NCBI GenBank assembly: GCA_947378905.1
Contig: CANCLV010000002.1
Span: 1-61,562 of the forward strand
Source of the DNA: Opitutia bacterium
GTDB taxonomy: Bacteria > Verrucomicrobiota > Verrucomicrobiia > Opitutales > UBA953
Length of the DNA: 61,562 bases
Direction of reading: 5' to 3'
Shown: positions 44,806 to 52,448 of the stretch, piece by piece
How the letters are laid out: each line of letters begins with the position of its first letter
How positions within the stretch are numbered: the first letter of the stretch is position 1
The notes under the pieces: generated by a model
Told to the model about the DNA's origin: nothing
Databases searched by the model: none
The model's input: the letters and a program-made list of their open reading frames with translations, nothing else
Program-made: the position numbers and the translations under genes

Positions 44806-45618
44806 TTAAATAAGGGATTTACGGAATTTTTCGACTAATTGATTTATTTCAGATTCTTTTAACGAGGGCTTACCATCGATGTTTAGGTGGATTTCACACC
44901 AATGGTTGAGGCGTAGTCGGCTCCAGCGTTCGCGCTTTGGTTCGTCGCCCCGGACGGTTGGGTTGAAGGCTAATAACTGCATGAATAGCTCTCTGGACTC
45001 TTCGTTCAGATCATCACGCATTAGCTCTTTTTTAATAAAGATTTTTAAGGCCATCGCTGGGCTGCCGGATTCCGAGACATCACGAATCTTTTGGGCTTCA
45101 CGCGATGAACTAATTTTTCGGCGACTGGGTTCGTAATCAGCTGAATAGTTAGCAGACTCTCCGATAATCATATCGCGACTAGGTTTTAGTGATCTGTTGG
45201 GTGTCAGTTTGAATTCCCTGACTTTATCAAATGAACTGCTTTTGGTTTTGAAGAGGAGCTTTTCCGCTTCGGTGGGCGTGGCTAAACTATCAATGAGGCT
45301 ATTTAATTTATGCTCCGAATTATTTTCGGTAAGGAGGGATTTAATACGGTCGAGATCCCAGCCGCGTTCGGAGAGGAGTCGGGCTAAAAGAAGTTGGCGG
45401 ACTTGGTTAGGGCCGAAGTTGGCTTTACGTCGATCATCCAGGGCACGGCCAGGTGGGCTTATAATGCCTTGATAGACGTAGAAACGGACGAGGCGCTCAC
45501 TCGTGTTGTGTTGGGCACCGAAGCCCAGCTCGACCAGTTTATTGGAGACGAAGTCGGCCAGCTCTTCGGCTGTGCCCATAAACTCGTCGTCATTAAGAAT
45601 GGCTGAAGGCTTTAACAT
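44806..45618 (-). CDS. MerR-like transcriptional regulator
   Basis: A 270-residue protein. The N-terminal winged helix matches MerR type: TSERLVRFYVYQGIISPPGR, DDRRKANFGPNQVRQLLLAR and LLSERGWDLDRIKSLL. The remainder is low in known motifs, charged, with no cysteine cluster for metal sensing, so the signal is unknown. ATG at 45618 was chosen over an upstream in-frame start because it leaves the palindrome at 45636 in the promoter. It probably controls itself and the VWA gene 114 bases downstream. Confidence 0.78.
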   Translation of the reverse strand: MLKPSAILNDDEFMGTAEELADFVSNKLVELGFGAQHNTSERLVRFYVYQGIISPPGRALDDRRKANFGPNQVRQLLLARLLSERGWDLDRIKSLLTENNSEHKLNSLIDSLATPTEAEKLLFKTKSSSFDKVREFKLTPNRSLKPSRDMIIGESANYSADYEPSRRKISSSREAQKIRDVSESGSPAMALKIFIKKELMRDDLNEESRELFMQLLAFNPTVRGDEPKRERWSRLRLNHWCEIHLNIDGKPSLKESEINQLVEKFRKSLI

Positions 45619-45635
45619 GGTGTGCGTTAATTCAA

Positions 45636-45649
45636 GACAGTCTACTGTC
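45636..45649. promoter_or_regulatory. palindrome before the MerR-like gene
   Basis: Perfect inverted repeat gacagt-ct-actgtc, 17 bases upstream of the ATG. Its half site recurs as ctgacagt in the VWA control region. Candidate operator for autoregulation. Confidence 0.45.
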
Positions 45650-45713
45650 AGCAATTCCAAAATTGCAATATCTTTATGACATAGAGGGGTTTCTGATTCT
45701 CAACCGCGCGAGA

Positions 45714-45737
45714 GGGGAGTGGGGGAGTGGGCAAATA
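45714..45737 (+). repeat. short G-rich octamer tract
   Basis: Two identical ggggagtg units followed by a partial ggcaaata, the same 8-base spacing as the tracts at 32808 and 33698. It lies between the MerR-like gene and the amt terminator. Confidence 0.55.
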
Positions 45738-45766
45738 AAAAGGCCGCTCATTGCTGAGCGGCCTTT
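45735..45766 (-). terminator. amt terminator
   Basis: Perfect 12-bp stem aaaggccgctca/tgagcggccttt (45739-45750 and 45755-45766), loop ttgc; T-rich on the minus strand. Confidence 0.9.
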
Positions 45767-45790
45767 GTTGGTTATAAACCTAAGTTTAAA

Positions 45791-47293
45791 TTAGGAGTTA
45801 TAATTGTAACCTTCTTCACCGTGATCGGTGATGTCCAATCCACGAGCTTCTTCTTCTTCAGTTGGGCGAAGACCAACGAGAGCCTTCACAACGTAAGCGA
45901 GGATGAGTGTGGCAACGATGGAGATGGCGAGGGTTACACCGATAGCTTTGAATTGTTCGATCCAAAGAGTGTTACCTACGATATCTTTTAGGTTGGTTGA
46001 GAGGTTAGCGTTAGCGTCTGCTGTAGCGAGTACACCAGTCATGATTGCACCTAAGGTACCACCGACTGCGTGAACGCCGAAAGTATCGAGCGCGTCATCG
46101 TAGCCGAGTTTAGCTTTGAGGTAAACCACTGCGAGGAAGGGAACTACACCAGCGAGTACACCGATTAGAACGGCACCGTTAGCGGTGACGAAACCGGTAG
46201 CAGGAGTGATCACAACGAGACCGGCAACAGCGCCCGAGCAGAACCCGAGAACAGAAGCGTGGCCACGGAGAATCCATTCAAGAGCAGCCCAGGTGAAGGC
46301 AGCAACTGCGGCAGCGAGTGTGGTGGTCATGAAGGCTTGAGAAGCAACACCGTCAGCAGCAACTGCTGAACCAGCATTGAAACCGTACCAACCTACCCAG
46401 AGCATTCCGGTACCGATAGCACAGAGAACCATGCTGTGAGGAGCCATTGATTTCTTACCGAAACCTACGCGAGGTCCGAGGATTAAGCACAAGAGGAGTG
46501 CGGACCAACCAGAGGTCATGTGAACGACAGTACCACCTGCGAAGTCGATTGCTTTGATCGATGCTGTTGCATTCCATACACCGTTCATGTCGCCGGTGAT
46601 ACCCCAGATAGCGTGTGCCATTGGGAAGTAGACGAGGAACATCCAACCAGTCATGAAGAGCATGAGAGCAGAGAATTTCATGCGCTCAGCAATCGCACCT
46701 ACGATCAGGGCAGGAGTGATGATTGCGAACATCAGCTGATACATCGCGAATACGTTTTGGGAGGTCCAGTAAGCGTAATCGGTGTTAGGGAGAGAATTTA
46801 CTCCGTTTAAGAAGAAGTATTCAGTACCACCGAAAATGTGACCGATAGGAATGAATCCGAGTAATTCAACTCCGGCTAAGTTCTTACCGAAGACGAAGGA
46901 ATATCCAACAGCCCACCAAAGGATGGTGACTAATCCTGCTAAGCCAAAGCATTGAGCGATGACGGAGAGGACGTTCTTGCTGCGAACTAAACCGCCGTAG
47001 AAGAGGAAGAGACCAGGGAGAGTCATGAAGAGTACCAACGCGGCACAGATCATCATGAATCCGTTGTGACCAGGACCAGCGGTGCTGGCGGCAGGAGTTA
47101 AAGCAACGGTGACATTTCCTTTAGCATCTTTGAGAGTTGCAGAAGGATCGCCGTTACCGAGGTAGGCTTCTAGGCCAGCGACGCGCTGTTCTAGGGAAGG
47201 CGCAGGTGGAGGCGTTGAAGATTCTGCTGCATGGGCCCAGTAGGGTAGAGCCGCAAGAGCGAGGATGGTTAGTGTTCTTAATAATGATTTCAT
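45791..47293 (-). CDS. amt: ammonium transporter
   Basis: A 500-residue Amt/Rh channel with a cleavable signal peptide (TLTILALAALPYWAHA) and a Pro-rich N-terminal extension before 11 helices. Family features: LFYGGLVRSKNVLSVIAQ, DFAGGTVVHMTSGWSALL (pore histidine), GWYGFNAGSA and DTFGVHAVGGTLGAI (second pore histidine). No glnK is adjacent, unusual for amt. A sigma-54-like promoter lies directly upstream, pointing to nitrogen control. Confidence 0.95.
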   Translation of the reverse strand: MKSLLRTLTILALAALPYWAHAAESSTPPPAPSLEQRVAGLEAYLGNGDPSATLKDAKGNVTVALTPAASTAGPGHNGFMMICAALVLFMTLPGLFLFYGGLVRSKNVLSVIAQCFGLAGLVTILWWAVGYSFVFGKNLAGVELLGFIPIGHIFGGTEYFFLNGVNSLPNTDYAYWTSQNVFAMYQLMFAIITPALIVGAIAERMKFSALMLFMTGWMFLVYFPMAHAIWGITGDMNGVWNATASIKAIDFAGGTVVHMTSGWSALLLCLILGPRVGFGKKSMAPHSMVLCAIGTGMLWVGWYGFNAGSAVAADGVASQAFMTTTLAAAVAAFTWAALEWILRGHASVLGFCSGAVAGLVVITPATGFVTANGAVLIGVLAGVVPFLAVVYLKAKLGYDDALDTFGVHAVGGTLGAIMTGVLATADANANLSTNLKDIVGNTLWIEQFKAIGVTLAISIVATLILAYVVKALVGLRPTEEEEARGLDITDHGEEGYNYNS

Positions 47294-47308
47294 GGCATGT
47301 CCCTAATC

Positions 47309-47324
47309 GCAATGGTTGTGCCAA
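47309..47324 (-). promoter_or_regulatory. sigma-54-like promoter of amt
   Basis: Minus strand reads TTGGCACAACCATTGC, a near-consensus -24/-12 element (TGGCAC-N5-TTGC) with GG and GC twelve bases apart. The predicted start site would fall about 4 bases before the ATG and would exclude the aggga ribosome-binding candidate, an awkward geometry that implies a very short leader. Confidence 0.55.
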
Positions 47325-47631
47325 GTAGCCAGAAGGGGTCAGACCAGCCAAATTTGACTAATTTTGTGCTTAACCCACCCCTACATTTGCCTCTTTTCGA
47401 GCATTTGGGCTACTTATAGGAGGTAATTTGTCCTATTTTGGGGGTATAGGATCTGAAGACAGCCCCCTTCAAAAACATCATTTTTGCTGTTTTCAGCCTC
47501 AGGCGGCTACTCGATTTTTTTAAATTAAAATTCAAAATGAGGATCCGCAAAATTGACCTAAGCTTTCCAGTTACCTGCGTCATTCATGTCTCTTGCTATC
47601 ATTTAATTTAATTCTAAAGTTTTAGAAATTG
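47325..47631. other. 307 bases without a gene between amt and 47632
   Basis: Divergent promoter region. It contains an imperfect hairpin (ggggg at about 47444 with ccccc at about 47466) and a long AT-rich stretch near 47515-47540. I see no RNA gene and no clear NtrC dyad. Confidence 0.5.
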
Positions 47632-48528
47632 ATGAGAAAATTTCTGACTAAAATTACACAAGTAATTCCTCTTTGTTTATCGGTGGCGACATTGGGCGCC
47701 CAGGAAGTTCCAGCTGTTAAACCATGGATCGTGATGTTGGATTGGCAGAACCAGTCGAAGGAAGATGTTACGCACTCGACCATCGCTGGTGGCTATGGAC
47801 GGAGTCGCACCGGGGTTGAGGCCATTTATAAAACCGACGACAGCGTTATCGATTTCGAATATTATAATTATACGAACGACTTCTCTGGTGCCCTCGCATC
47901 CTCTGATCGCCAATTCGGTAAGACCACCGACTTGATGATTACGGGTTACAAGCAGTGGAACTGGAACGAAAAATATGCGGTACAATTAATCTACGCGTTG
48001 GAATCGGCCAAAGAGGATTCGCTCAGTCTATCCGATGGATTGCGCTGGGGCTTAGGCGGTGCCGCTCGTTGGAGACCTGAAGCTGAAACGGATTTATCCA
48101 TCGGTGTCTTACTGGAAGATCGTTTTGAGAATAGCGTTCTGCTTATTCCTTATATTAAATTAATTTGGTCACCCTGTCGTTATGCTGAAGTTGAACTTCG
48201 CGTGAATGGACTACAAAACGGATTAATCGTTCGGAGCTTTTTAACGGAAAATAAGTCGACCACTCTTGATTTTACGTTCGCTTACGAAACTCTCAGTTTC
48301 CAGTTGGTCGATGTAGCTTATGGCAGCCGTGCCGTCGCAATGGGCGATGCTGTTGCGCGCATTGGGATTACCCAGTTTCTGGAAAGTTCGGGTACATGGT
48401 TTGTCCGCGGAGCAGTGGAGTGGACACCTTTCAGTCGCTACACCTATAATCACGACGGTGAAACTCAGGCGGTTTTTCAAACATCCAGTCGTGTTGGCTT
48501 AGCTGCCCGCGTGGGTGCACGCTTCTAA
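47632..48528 (+). CDS. outer-membrane beta-barrel-like protein of unknown family
   Basis: A 298-residue exported protein; signal peptide KITQVIPLCLSVATLGAQ. The mature part alternates polar and aromatic residues in strands (YAVQLIYALESAKED, TDLSIGVLLEDRFENSVLLI, TTLDFTFAYETLSFQL) and ends in GLAARVGARF, a terminal Phe as in outer-membrane barrels. ATG at 47632 was preferred over a TTG one codon earlier. It precedes an orphan ABC ATPase by 9 bases. Function unknown. Confidence 0.72.
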   Translation: MRKFLTKITQVIPLCLSVATLGAQEVPAVKPWIVMLDWQNQSKEDVTHSTIAGGYGRSRTGVEAIYKTDDSVIDFEYYNYTNDFSGALASSDRQFGKTTDLMITGYKQWNWNEKYAVQLIYALESAKEDSLSLSDGLRWGLGGAARWRPEAETDLSIGVLLEDRFENSVLLIPYIKLIWSPCRYAEVELRVNGLQNGLIVRSFLTENKSTTLDFTFAYETLSFQLVDVAYGSRAVAMGDAVARIGITQFLESSGTWFVRGAVEWTPFSRYTYNHDGETQAVFQTSSRVGLAARVGARF

Positions 48529-48537
48529 TTTTTTCCG

Positions 48538-49263
48538 ATGGTGCCTTATCTTGAATGGGTAGAGGCTGCTGTTTCTTTCGGAGACCAAAAAATTTTAGAA
48601 TCACTTTCCCTGTCCGTTCAGGCCGGTGAATTCATTTCCATTCTGGGTCCATCCGGTTGCGGTAAGTCGACCTTGTTGAAAGCCGCCGCTCAACTCCAAC
48701 CTTTATCAGCAGGGCAATATCATTGTTCGGCGAAAGAGTTGGGATTCGTTTTTCAGGAGCACACATTGCTGCCCTGGCTCAACGCACAAGAGAACGTGGA
48801 ATTACCAATGACACTGCATGGTGATGTCGCCGAAAAAGTTTCTGAACAGAGTCAGCGTTTTTTGGCTATGGTTGGCTTAGAGGGAAAAGAAAAATATTAT
48901 CCCGATCAGCTTTCGGGTGGTATGCGGATGCGAGTTTCGCTCGCGCGTGCTCTCGCATTATCTCCTTCATTGCTTTTGTTGGATGAGCCGAGTGGAGCTT
49001 TGGATGAAATCACTCGCAATCAACTGAATGATACTTTGGTAAATCTGCACCAGGCTTTGAAGTTTACCGCATTACACGTGACTCACAGTGTTCATGAGGC
49101 CGCTTATTTGGCGGACCGGGTCTTTATTTTGGGTGGGCAGCCTGCAAAAATAATCAAGGAGTTGCGTAATCCGCTACCACGACCGCGCCGTACTGACATG
49201 CGAGACTCCTTGGATTATCATCATTTCACCGTAGAATGTGCTCGGGCTTTAAGATTGAGTTAA
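48538..49263 (+). CDS. ABC ATP-binding protein, SsuB/TauB-like, without permease
   Basis: A 241-residue ATPase of the nitrate/sulfonate/taurine importer group. Walker A ILGPSGCGKSTLL, Q-loop FVFQEHTLLPWL (typical of SsuB/TauB), signature LSGGMRMRVSLARAL, Walker B LLLLDEPSGALDE and H-loop VTHSVHEA. No permease or binding protein is near, so partners must be elsewhere. Spacing suggests cotranscription with the barrel gene upstream and perhaps the lyase downstream (42 bases). Confidence 0.9.
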   Translation: MVPYLEWVEAAVSFGDQKILESLSLSVQAGEFISILGPSGCGKSTLLKAAAQLQPLSAGQYHCSAKELGFVFQEHTLLPWLNAQENVELPMTLHGDVAEKVSEQSQRFLAMVGLEGKEKYYPDQLSGGMRMRVSLARALALSPSLLLLDEPSGALDEITRNQLNDTLVNLHQALKFTALHVTHSVHEAAYLADRVFILGGQPAKIIKELRNPLPRPRRTDMRDSLDYHHFTVECARALRLS

Positions 49264-49305
49264 CCTCAACTTCCCTAATTTTTAGGGGTTTAAAGGATTA
49301 CTAGG

Positions 49306-50844
49306 ATGTCTCCAAAGTTTCGTAACATTTTTTGCACACTATTTTTGGCCACCACTTTGTCGGCCCGTGAAATTGTAGTTAAAAATGATATTCAATTCAA
49401 AGCGGCCATCAGTGCGGCGGCGAGTGGTGATACAGTTTTGGTCGAGAGCGGTACTTATTCGGATATTAAAATAAAATTTGCCCGTGGCGGCACCGAGGGT
49501 CGTCCGCTCATGGTGAAAGCTAAAGTCCCTGGAGAAGTTATTTTAAACGGATCATCAGATTGTGATTTTAACTTCCCGTATATTGTCGTGGACGGTTTAT
49601 TCTTTTACAAAGGCTCCATTAGTCCAGGCGAGGGTGATGAAAATTCAGTAATCAAATTTAATTCACATCACGGGGTCTTGAAAAACACGGCGATGGTTGA
49701 TTACAATCCAGGTGATTCCAAAACTGGCTACTACTGGGTATTTTTTACGGGAAGTAATAACACGGTGGATCATTGTTATTTCAAAGGGAAAAATAACATG
49801 CAGCCGCTGGTCGGTAATTCGATTGATAATAGTCGCTATAATGCGGTGAAGTTTTCGTACTTTAAAAATATCCCTTATTTTGTGGCTAATGGCCGGGAAG
49901 ATATTCGCGTGTGGGGCTCAGGAAAATTTGATGAGAAGGGGAAAGACGGAGCTTACTTTACGGTTGAAGGAAATCTATTTGATCACGCCGACGGTGAGGG
50001 CACAGAAATCGTTTCACTTAAATCCAACTATAATCAGGTCATCAATAATACGGTGATTGCTACAGCGGGGTGTATTAATATCCGCCGTGGCGCTAATAAT
50101 ACGGTGAAAGGAAATGTGATTTTGGGTCAGGGTGCTAAACAAGCCCAAGGTTTACGTATGTCTGGCGCTAATAATACCGTCGTCCAAAACTATGTCTCGG
50201 GCACCGAGTATGGAATTCGCGTATCGGCAGGCGAGTATATCGGCAGTGCTTTGACGCCTGAGTATCAGCCCCATAATAAGGATCGTGCGTCGAGTAATAA
50301 GAACACCGAAGGCACGGTGACCTCCTATCCGCAGGTCAAAAAATTAATGTTAGCTAATAACGTCGTCGCTAATGTGAAGGGTAGTTGCCTTGAAATGGGG
50401 TCCGATTTTAAAAAGCACTGGCCCGTTGAACAGTTGGTTCTCCTACCTGAAGACTCGGATATTTTAAATAATCGTTTTATCAATACTACGCCAGGTGCGG
50501 TGGTTGAAGGATCTTTGCCTGATGGGAAAACTCCGATGGGTAGTATCACCACCAAGCCTAATCGCTATAAAGGTAATGTGATTCTTGGTGACGGAAAAAT
50601 TAAATATCCGCCTGCGGAAAACGGATTTAAAGTAGAACCGTATCCCTCCAATTGGTCGGAGAAAAAAGAATTAAGTAACTTTACCGTTCTCACTCCTCAA
50701 GACGTCGGCCCAACTTGGGTGATTGCTTTGCGTGAAGCTAAGAAATTCCCCATGGAAGATGATCGTTCCTGCTATCCTGACGATGTGGGGACGAAGGATA
50801 AAGTTTCGAAAGATAAGTCCGAAAAAGTTAAGAAGAAGAAATAG
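49306..50844 (+). CDS. polysaccharide lyase family 6 (alginate lyase/chondroitinase B type)
   Basis: A 512-residue exported parallel beta-helix lyase; signal peptide NIFCTLFLATTLSA. PL6 features: YWVFFTGSNNTVDHCYFKGK, NLFDHADGEGTEIVSLKSNY with calcium-binding acids and Lys239, and INIRRGANNTVKGN with Arg260; the 21-residue Lys-Arg spacing equals Lys250/Arg271 of chondroitinase B. Alginate or a related uronate polymer is the likely substrate. The lysine-rich C-terminal tail (after residue 495) is odd for a secreted enzyme. Confidence 0.9.
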   Translation: MSPKFRNIFCTLFLATTLSAREIVVKNDIQFKAAISAAASGDTVLVESGTYSDIKIKFARGGTEGRPLMVKAKVPGEVILNGSSDCDFNFPYIVVDGLFFYKGSISPGEGDENSVIKFNSHHGVLKNTAMVDYNPGDSKTGYYWVFFTGSNNTVDHCYFKGKNNMQPLVGNSIDNSRYNAVKFSYFKNIPYFVANGREDIRVWGSGKFDEKGKDGAYFTVEGNLFDHADGEGTEIVSLKSNYNQVINNTVIATAGCINIRRGANNTVKGNVILGQGAKQAQGLRMSGANNTVVQNYVSGTEYGIRVSAGEYIGSALTPEYQPHNKDRASSNKNTEGTVTSYPQVKKLMLANNVVANVKGSCLEMGSDFKKHWPVEQLVLLPEDSDILNNRFINTTPGAVVEGSLPDGKTPMGSITTKPNRYKGNVILGDGKIKYPPAENGFKVEPYPSNWSEKKELSNFTVLTPQDVGPTWVIALREAKKFPMEDDRSCYPDDVGTKDKVSKDKSEKVKKKK

Positions 50845-50845
50845 T

Positions 50846-51097
50846 TTAACGTTGGCTGAACTGAGCCAAGGAAGCGTGGATGATTTCGTCACGACGACGG
50901 ATGGCCTCTTCGAGTTCGGACGTGCGTAGTGAGCGCCGAATTCGCTGCGCCGTGTAATCAGCGAAGTGCAGGGTGTAGTGAATCCACCAGGTACCATTAT
51001 TATTCCAGAGATGGTGCCGGCGGTTCTCTTCGTTCACGCGCAAAGAAAGACGTGAGGGAGTGGTGGTTGGGAGGGAGGATGAGTCTGTGTTGATCAT
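50846..51097 (-). CDS. 83-residue protein resembling an integrase arm-binding domain
   Basis: A short protein with a single domain around RRHHLWNNNGTWWIHYTLHF and IRRSLRTSELEEAIRRRDEI. The strand-strand-helix pattern with SL-T-x-x-x-x-A-x-x-RR recalls N-terminal DNA-binding modules of tyrosine recombinases, but no catalytic part is present or nearby. It could be a stand-alone DNA-binding protein or a remnant. It ends 1 base from the convergent lyase stop. Confidence 0.6.
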   Translation of the reverse strand: MINTDSSSLPTTTPSRLSLRVNEENRRHHLWNNNGTWWIHYTLHFADYTAQRIRRSLRTSELEEAIRRRDEIIHASLAQFSQR

Positions 51098-51431
51098 AGC
51101 GTGTTTGGATAAAGCGACGCATCACGATCGACCCAGAAGTGGGAAGGATTTGTGACCTTTCGGTCCTCATCTTAGAAACTTTTGGTTTCTAAAAACCACC
51201 GCGGCCGGTGAAGGCTCGGTTGGTGCAAGGTGGCGGTTTTATTGCCAGCCCTTGCTCGTGATGTGTTATTAAAGAACGTCTGTAGATATAGGAGTCGTTT
51301 AAGAAAAAGCAAGTCAGTCACATCCTGAATTGTGTCATAATTAAAAACCCCAGAATTCTCCCTTATTTTAGCTTTTATTTAAGCCGTGTTGCCAAACGTT
51401 ATCCCCGTCGCTTAATCTTATTTTTTCAACC
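51098..51431. other. 334 bases without a gene, with several hairpins
   Basis: Contains gacc-tttc-ggtc (51154-51165; a GAAA tetraloop if read on the minus strand), a perfect 8-bp stem ttagaaac/gtttctaa (51172-51179 and 51185-51192), and ccacc/ggtgg (51196-51200 and 51229-51233) around a GC-rich core. The density of structure suggests an untranslated leader of the minus-strand gene or a small RNA. No known RNA family recognised. Confidence 0.4.
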
Positions 51432-51707
51432 ATGGGCTATTTTCGATTCCGCAAAGTCGTCTCGCTGGGGAAGTTTTTTAAAATAAATATTTCTAAAACG
51501 GGAGTGTCCGCTTCAGTCGGTCGACCTGGGGCAACGCTCAATATAAAAAAAGATCGAGTCGATGGTACCGTCGGTTTGCCCGGAAGCGGATTATCCTACA
51601 AAGAAAATTTATCTAAACGAGGATGCGCTTCGCTTATTTTTGTTTTGGGTTTGTTGGCGGCCGGAGTTGGCACCGGCTGGAAAATTCTTGGTGGTCTACT
51701 TTCGTAG
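51432..51707 (+). CDS. DUF4236 protein with a C-terminal membrane segment
   Basis: A 91-residue protein. The N-terminal 55 residues form DUF4236: GYFRFRKVVSLGKFFKINIS, KTGVSASVGRPGATLNI and GTVGLPGSGLSYKE. A hydrophobic C-terminal helix (SLIFVLGLLAAGVGTGWKIL) anchors it in the membrane. The function of DUF4236 is not known. Stands alone before the minus-strand tRNA-Leu. Confidence 0.88.
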   Translation: MGYFRFRKVVSLGKFFKINISKTGVSASVGRPGATLNIKKDRVDGTVGLPGSGLSYKENLSKRGCASLIFVLGLLAAGVGTGWKILGGLLS

Positions 51708-51734
51708 CACCAAAATTTTTCTAAATCACGCAAG

Positions 51735-51818
51735 TGCCCGGGAAAGGACTCGAACCTTCATGCCTTTAAGGGGCGGCGGATTTTGAATCCGCTGCGGCTG
51801 CCATTTCGCCACCCGGGC
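51735..51818 (-). tRNA. tRNA-Leu (CAA)
   Basis: Minus-strand class II tRNA: acceptor gcccggg/cccgggc, anticodon stem gcgga/tccgc with loop ttcaaaa (anticodon CAA), a long variable arm, T arm aaagg/cctttc-type with ttcgagt, discriminator A. CCA not encoded. Confidence 0.95.
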
Positions 51819-51920
51819 ATCTTGCGTGATGACCATTCACTCCATCTCTCGCGAGTACTGCAAGAAAATCCTCCACCAAGATTTACTTAAGCGAGAAAAG
51901 AATAGTAAATTTGCCCTTAA

Positions 51921-51951
51921 AACAAAAGAGGCGCCTCATTGAGGCGCCTCT
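51921..51951 (-). terminator. HU gene terminator
   Basis: Perfect 11-bp stem agaggcgcctc/gaggcgcctct (51927-51937 and 51941-51951), loop att, followed on the minus strand by ttttgtt. Confidence 0.9.
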
Positions 51952-51974
51952 GTTTGAAGAAAGTAATTCGAGAA

Positions 51975-52262
51975 TTACTTAGTTCCGAGGATCGCGTCCT
52001 TCGCAGCTTTAGCTACGCGGAATTTTACGACCTTCTTAGCTTTGATCTGGATAGTTTCGCCAGTAGCAGGATTGCGACCGAGGCGAGCTTTGCGCTGAAC
52101 GAGAACGAGCTTACCGAGACCAGGAAGCGTGAAGGAGTTCTTCGCGTTCTTGTAAGCGAGTTGAGCGATGCTTTCGAGAATCGCTACAGCTTGTTTTTTG
52201 CTGAGCTCATTCTTTTCAGCGATGGCAGCAGCGACTTGGGATTTGGTGAGGGCTTTGGACAT
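51975..52262 (-). CDS. HU-family DNA-binding protein
   Basis: A 95-residue nucleoid protein that bends DNA as a dimer. Features: LTKSQVAAAIAEKNELSKKQ at the N-terminal helices, FTLPGLGKLVLVQRKARLGR and NPATGETIQIKAKKVVKFR, the DNA-binding beta arm with its RNPxTGE motif. Normal length. Own terminator; the 186-base upstream gap holds its promoter and a short palindrome at 52372. Confidence 0.94.
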   Translation of the reverse strand: MSKALTKSQVAAAIAEKNELSKKQAVAILESIAQLAYKNAKNSFTLPGLGKLVLVQRKARLGRNPATGETIQIKAKKVVKFRVAKAAKDAILGTK

Positions 52263-52370
52263 ATTAGTTATTTGTTAGGTGCAGTATTGCGGTTTTATTT
52301 ATTAGCGATGTATGCGAATAAAACCAGCGAAAAATAAAGGTATTTTTGATGGGGGGTGTCGGATGGTCCA

Positions 52371-52387
52371 GCGGGGCGTAGCCCCGA
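52371..52387. repeat. short GC palindrome
   Basis: cggggc-gta-gccccg (52372-52386) in the gap between the HU gene and the sugar dehydrogenase gene. It has no T run, so it is more like a dispersed palindromic repeat than a terminator. Confidence 0.4.
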
Positions 52388-52448
52388 CTTGCGCTCAACC
52401 GATTTACTGTCATCAGTAATGGAGAGTCCGACCCTCTACCCCTACACC

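Noticed and set aside
47440..47480. GC hairpin in the amt upstream region as a riboswitch or terminator
   Set aside because: Only 5 bp of GC stem with a bulged continuation; no family match recognised.
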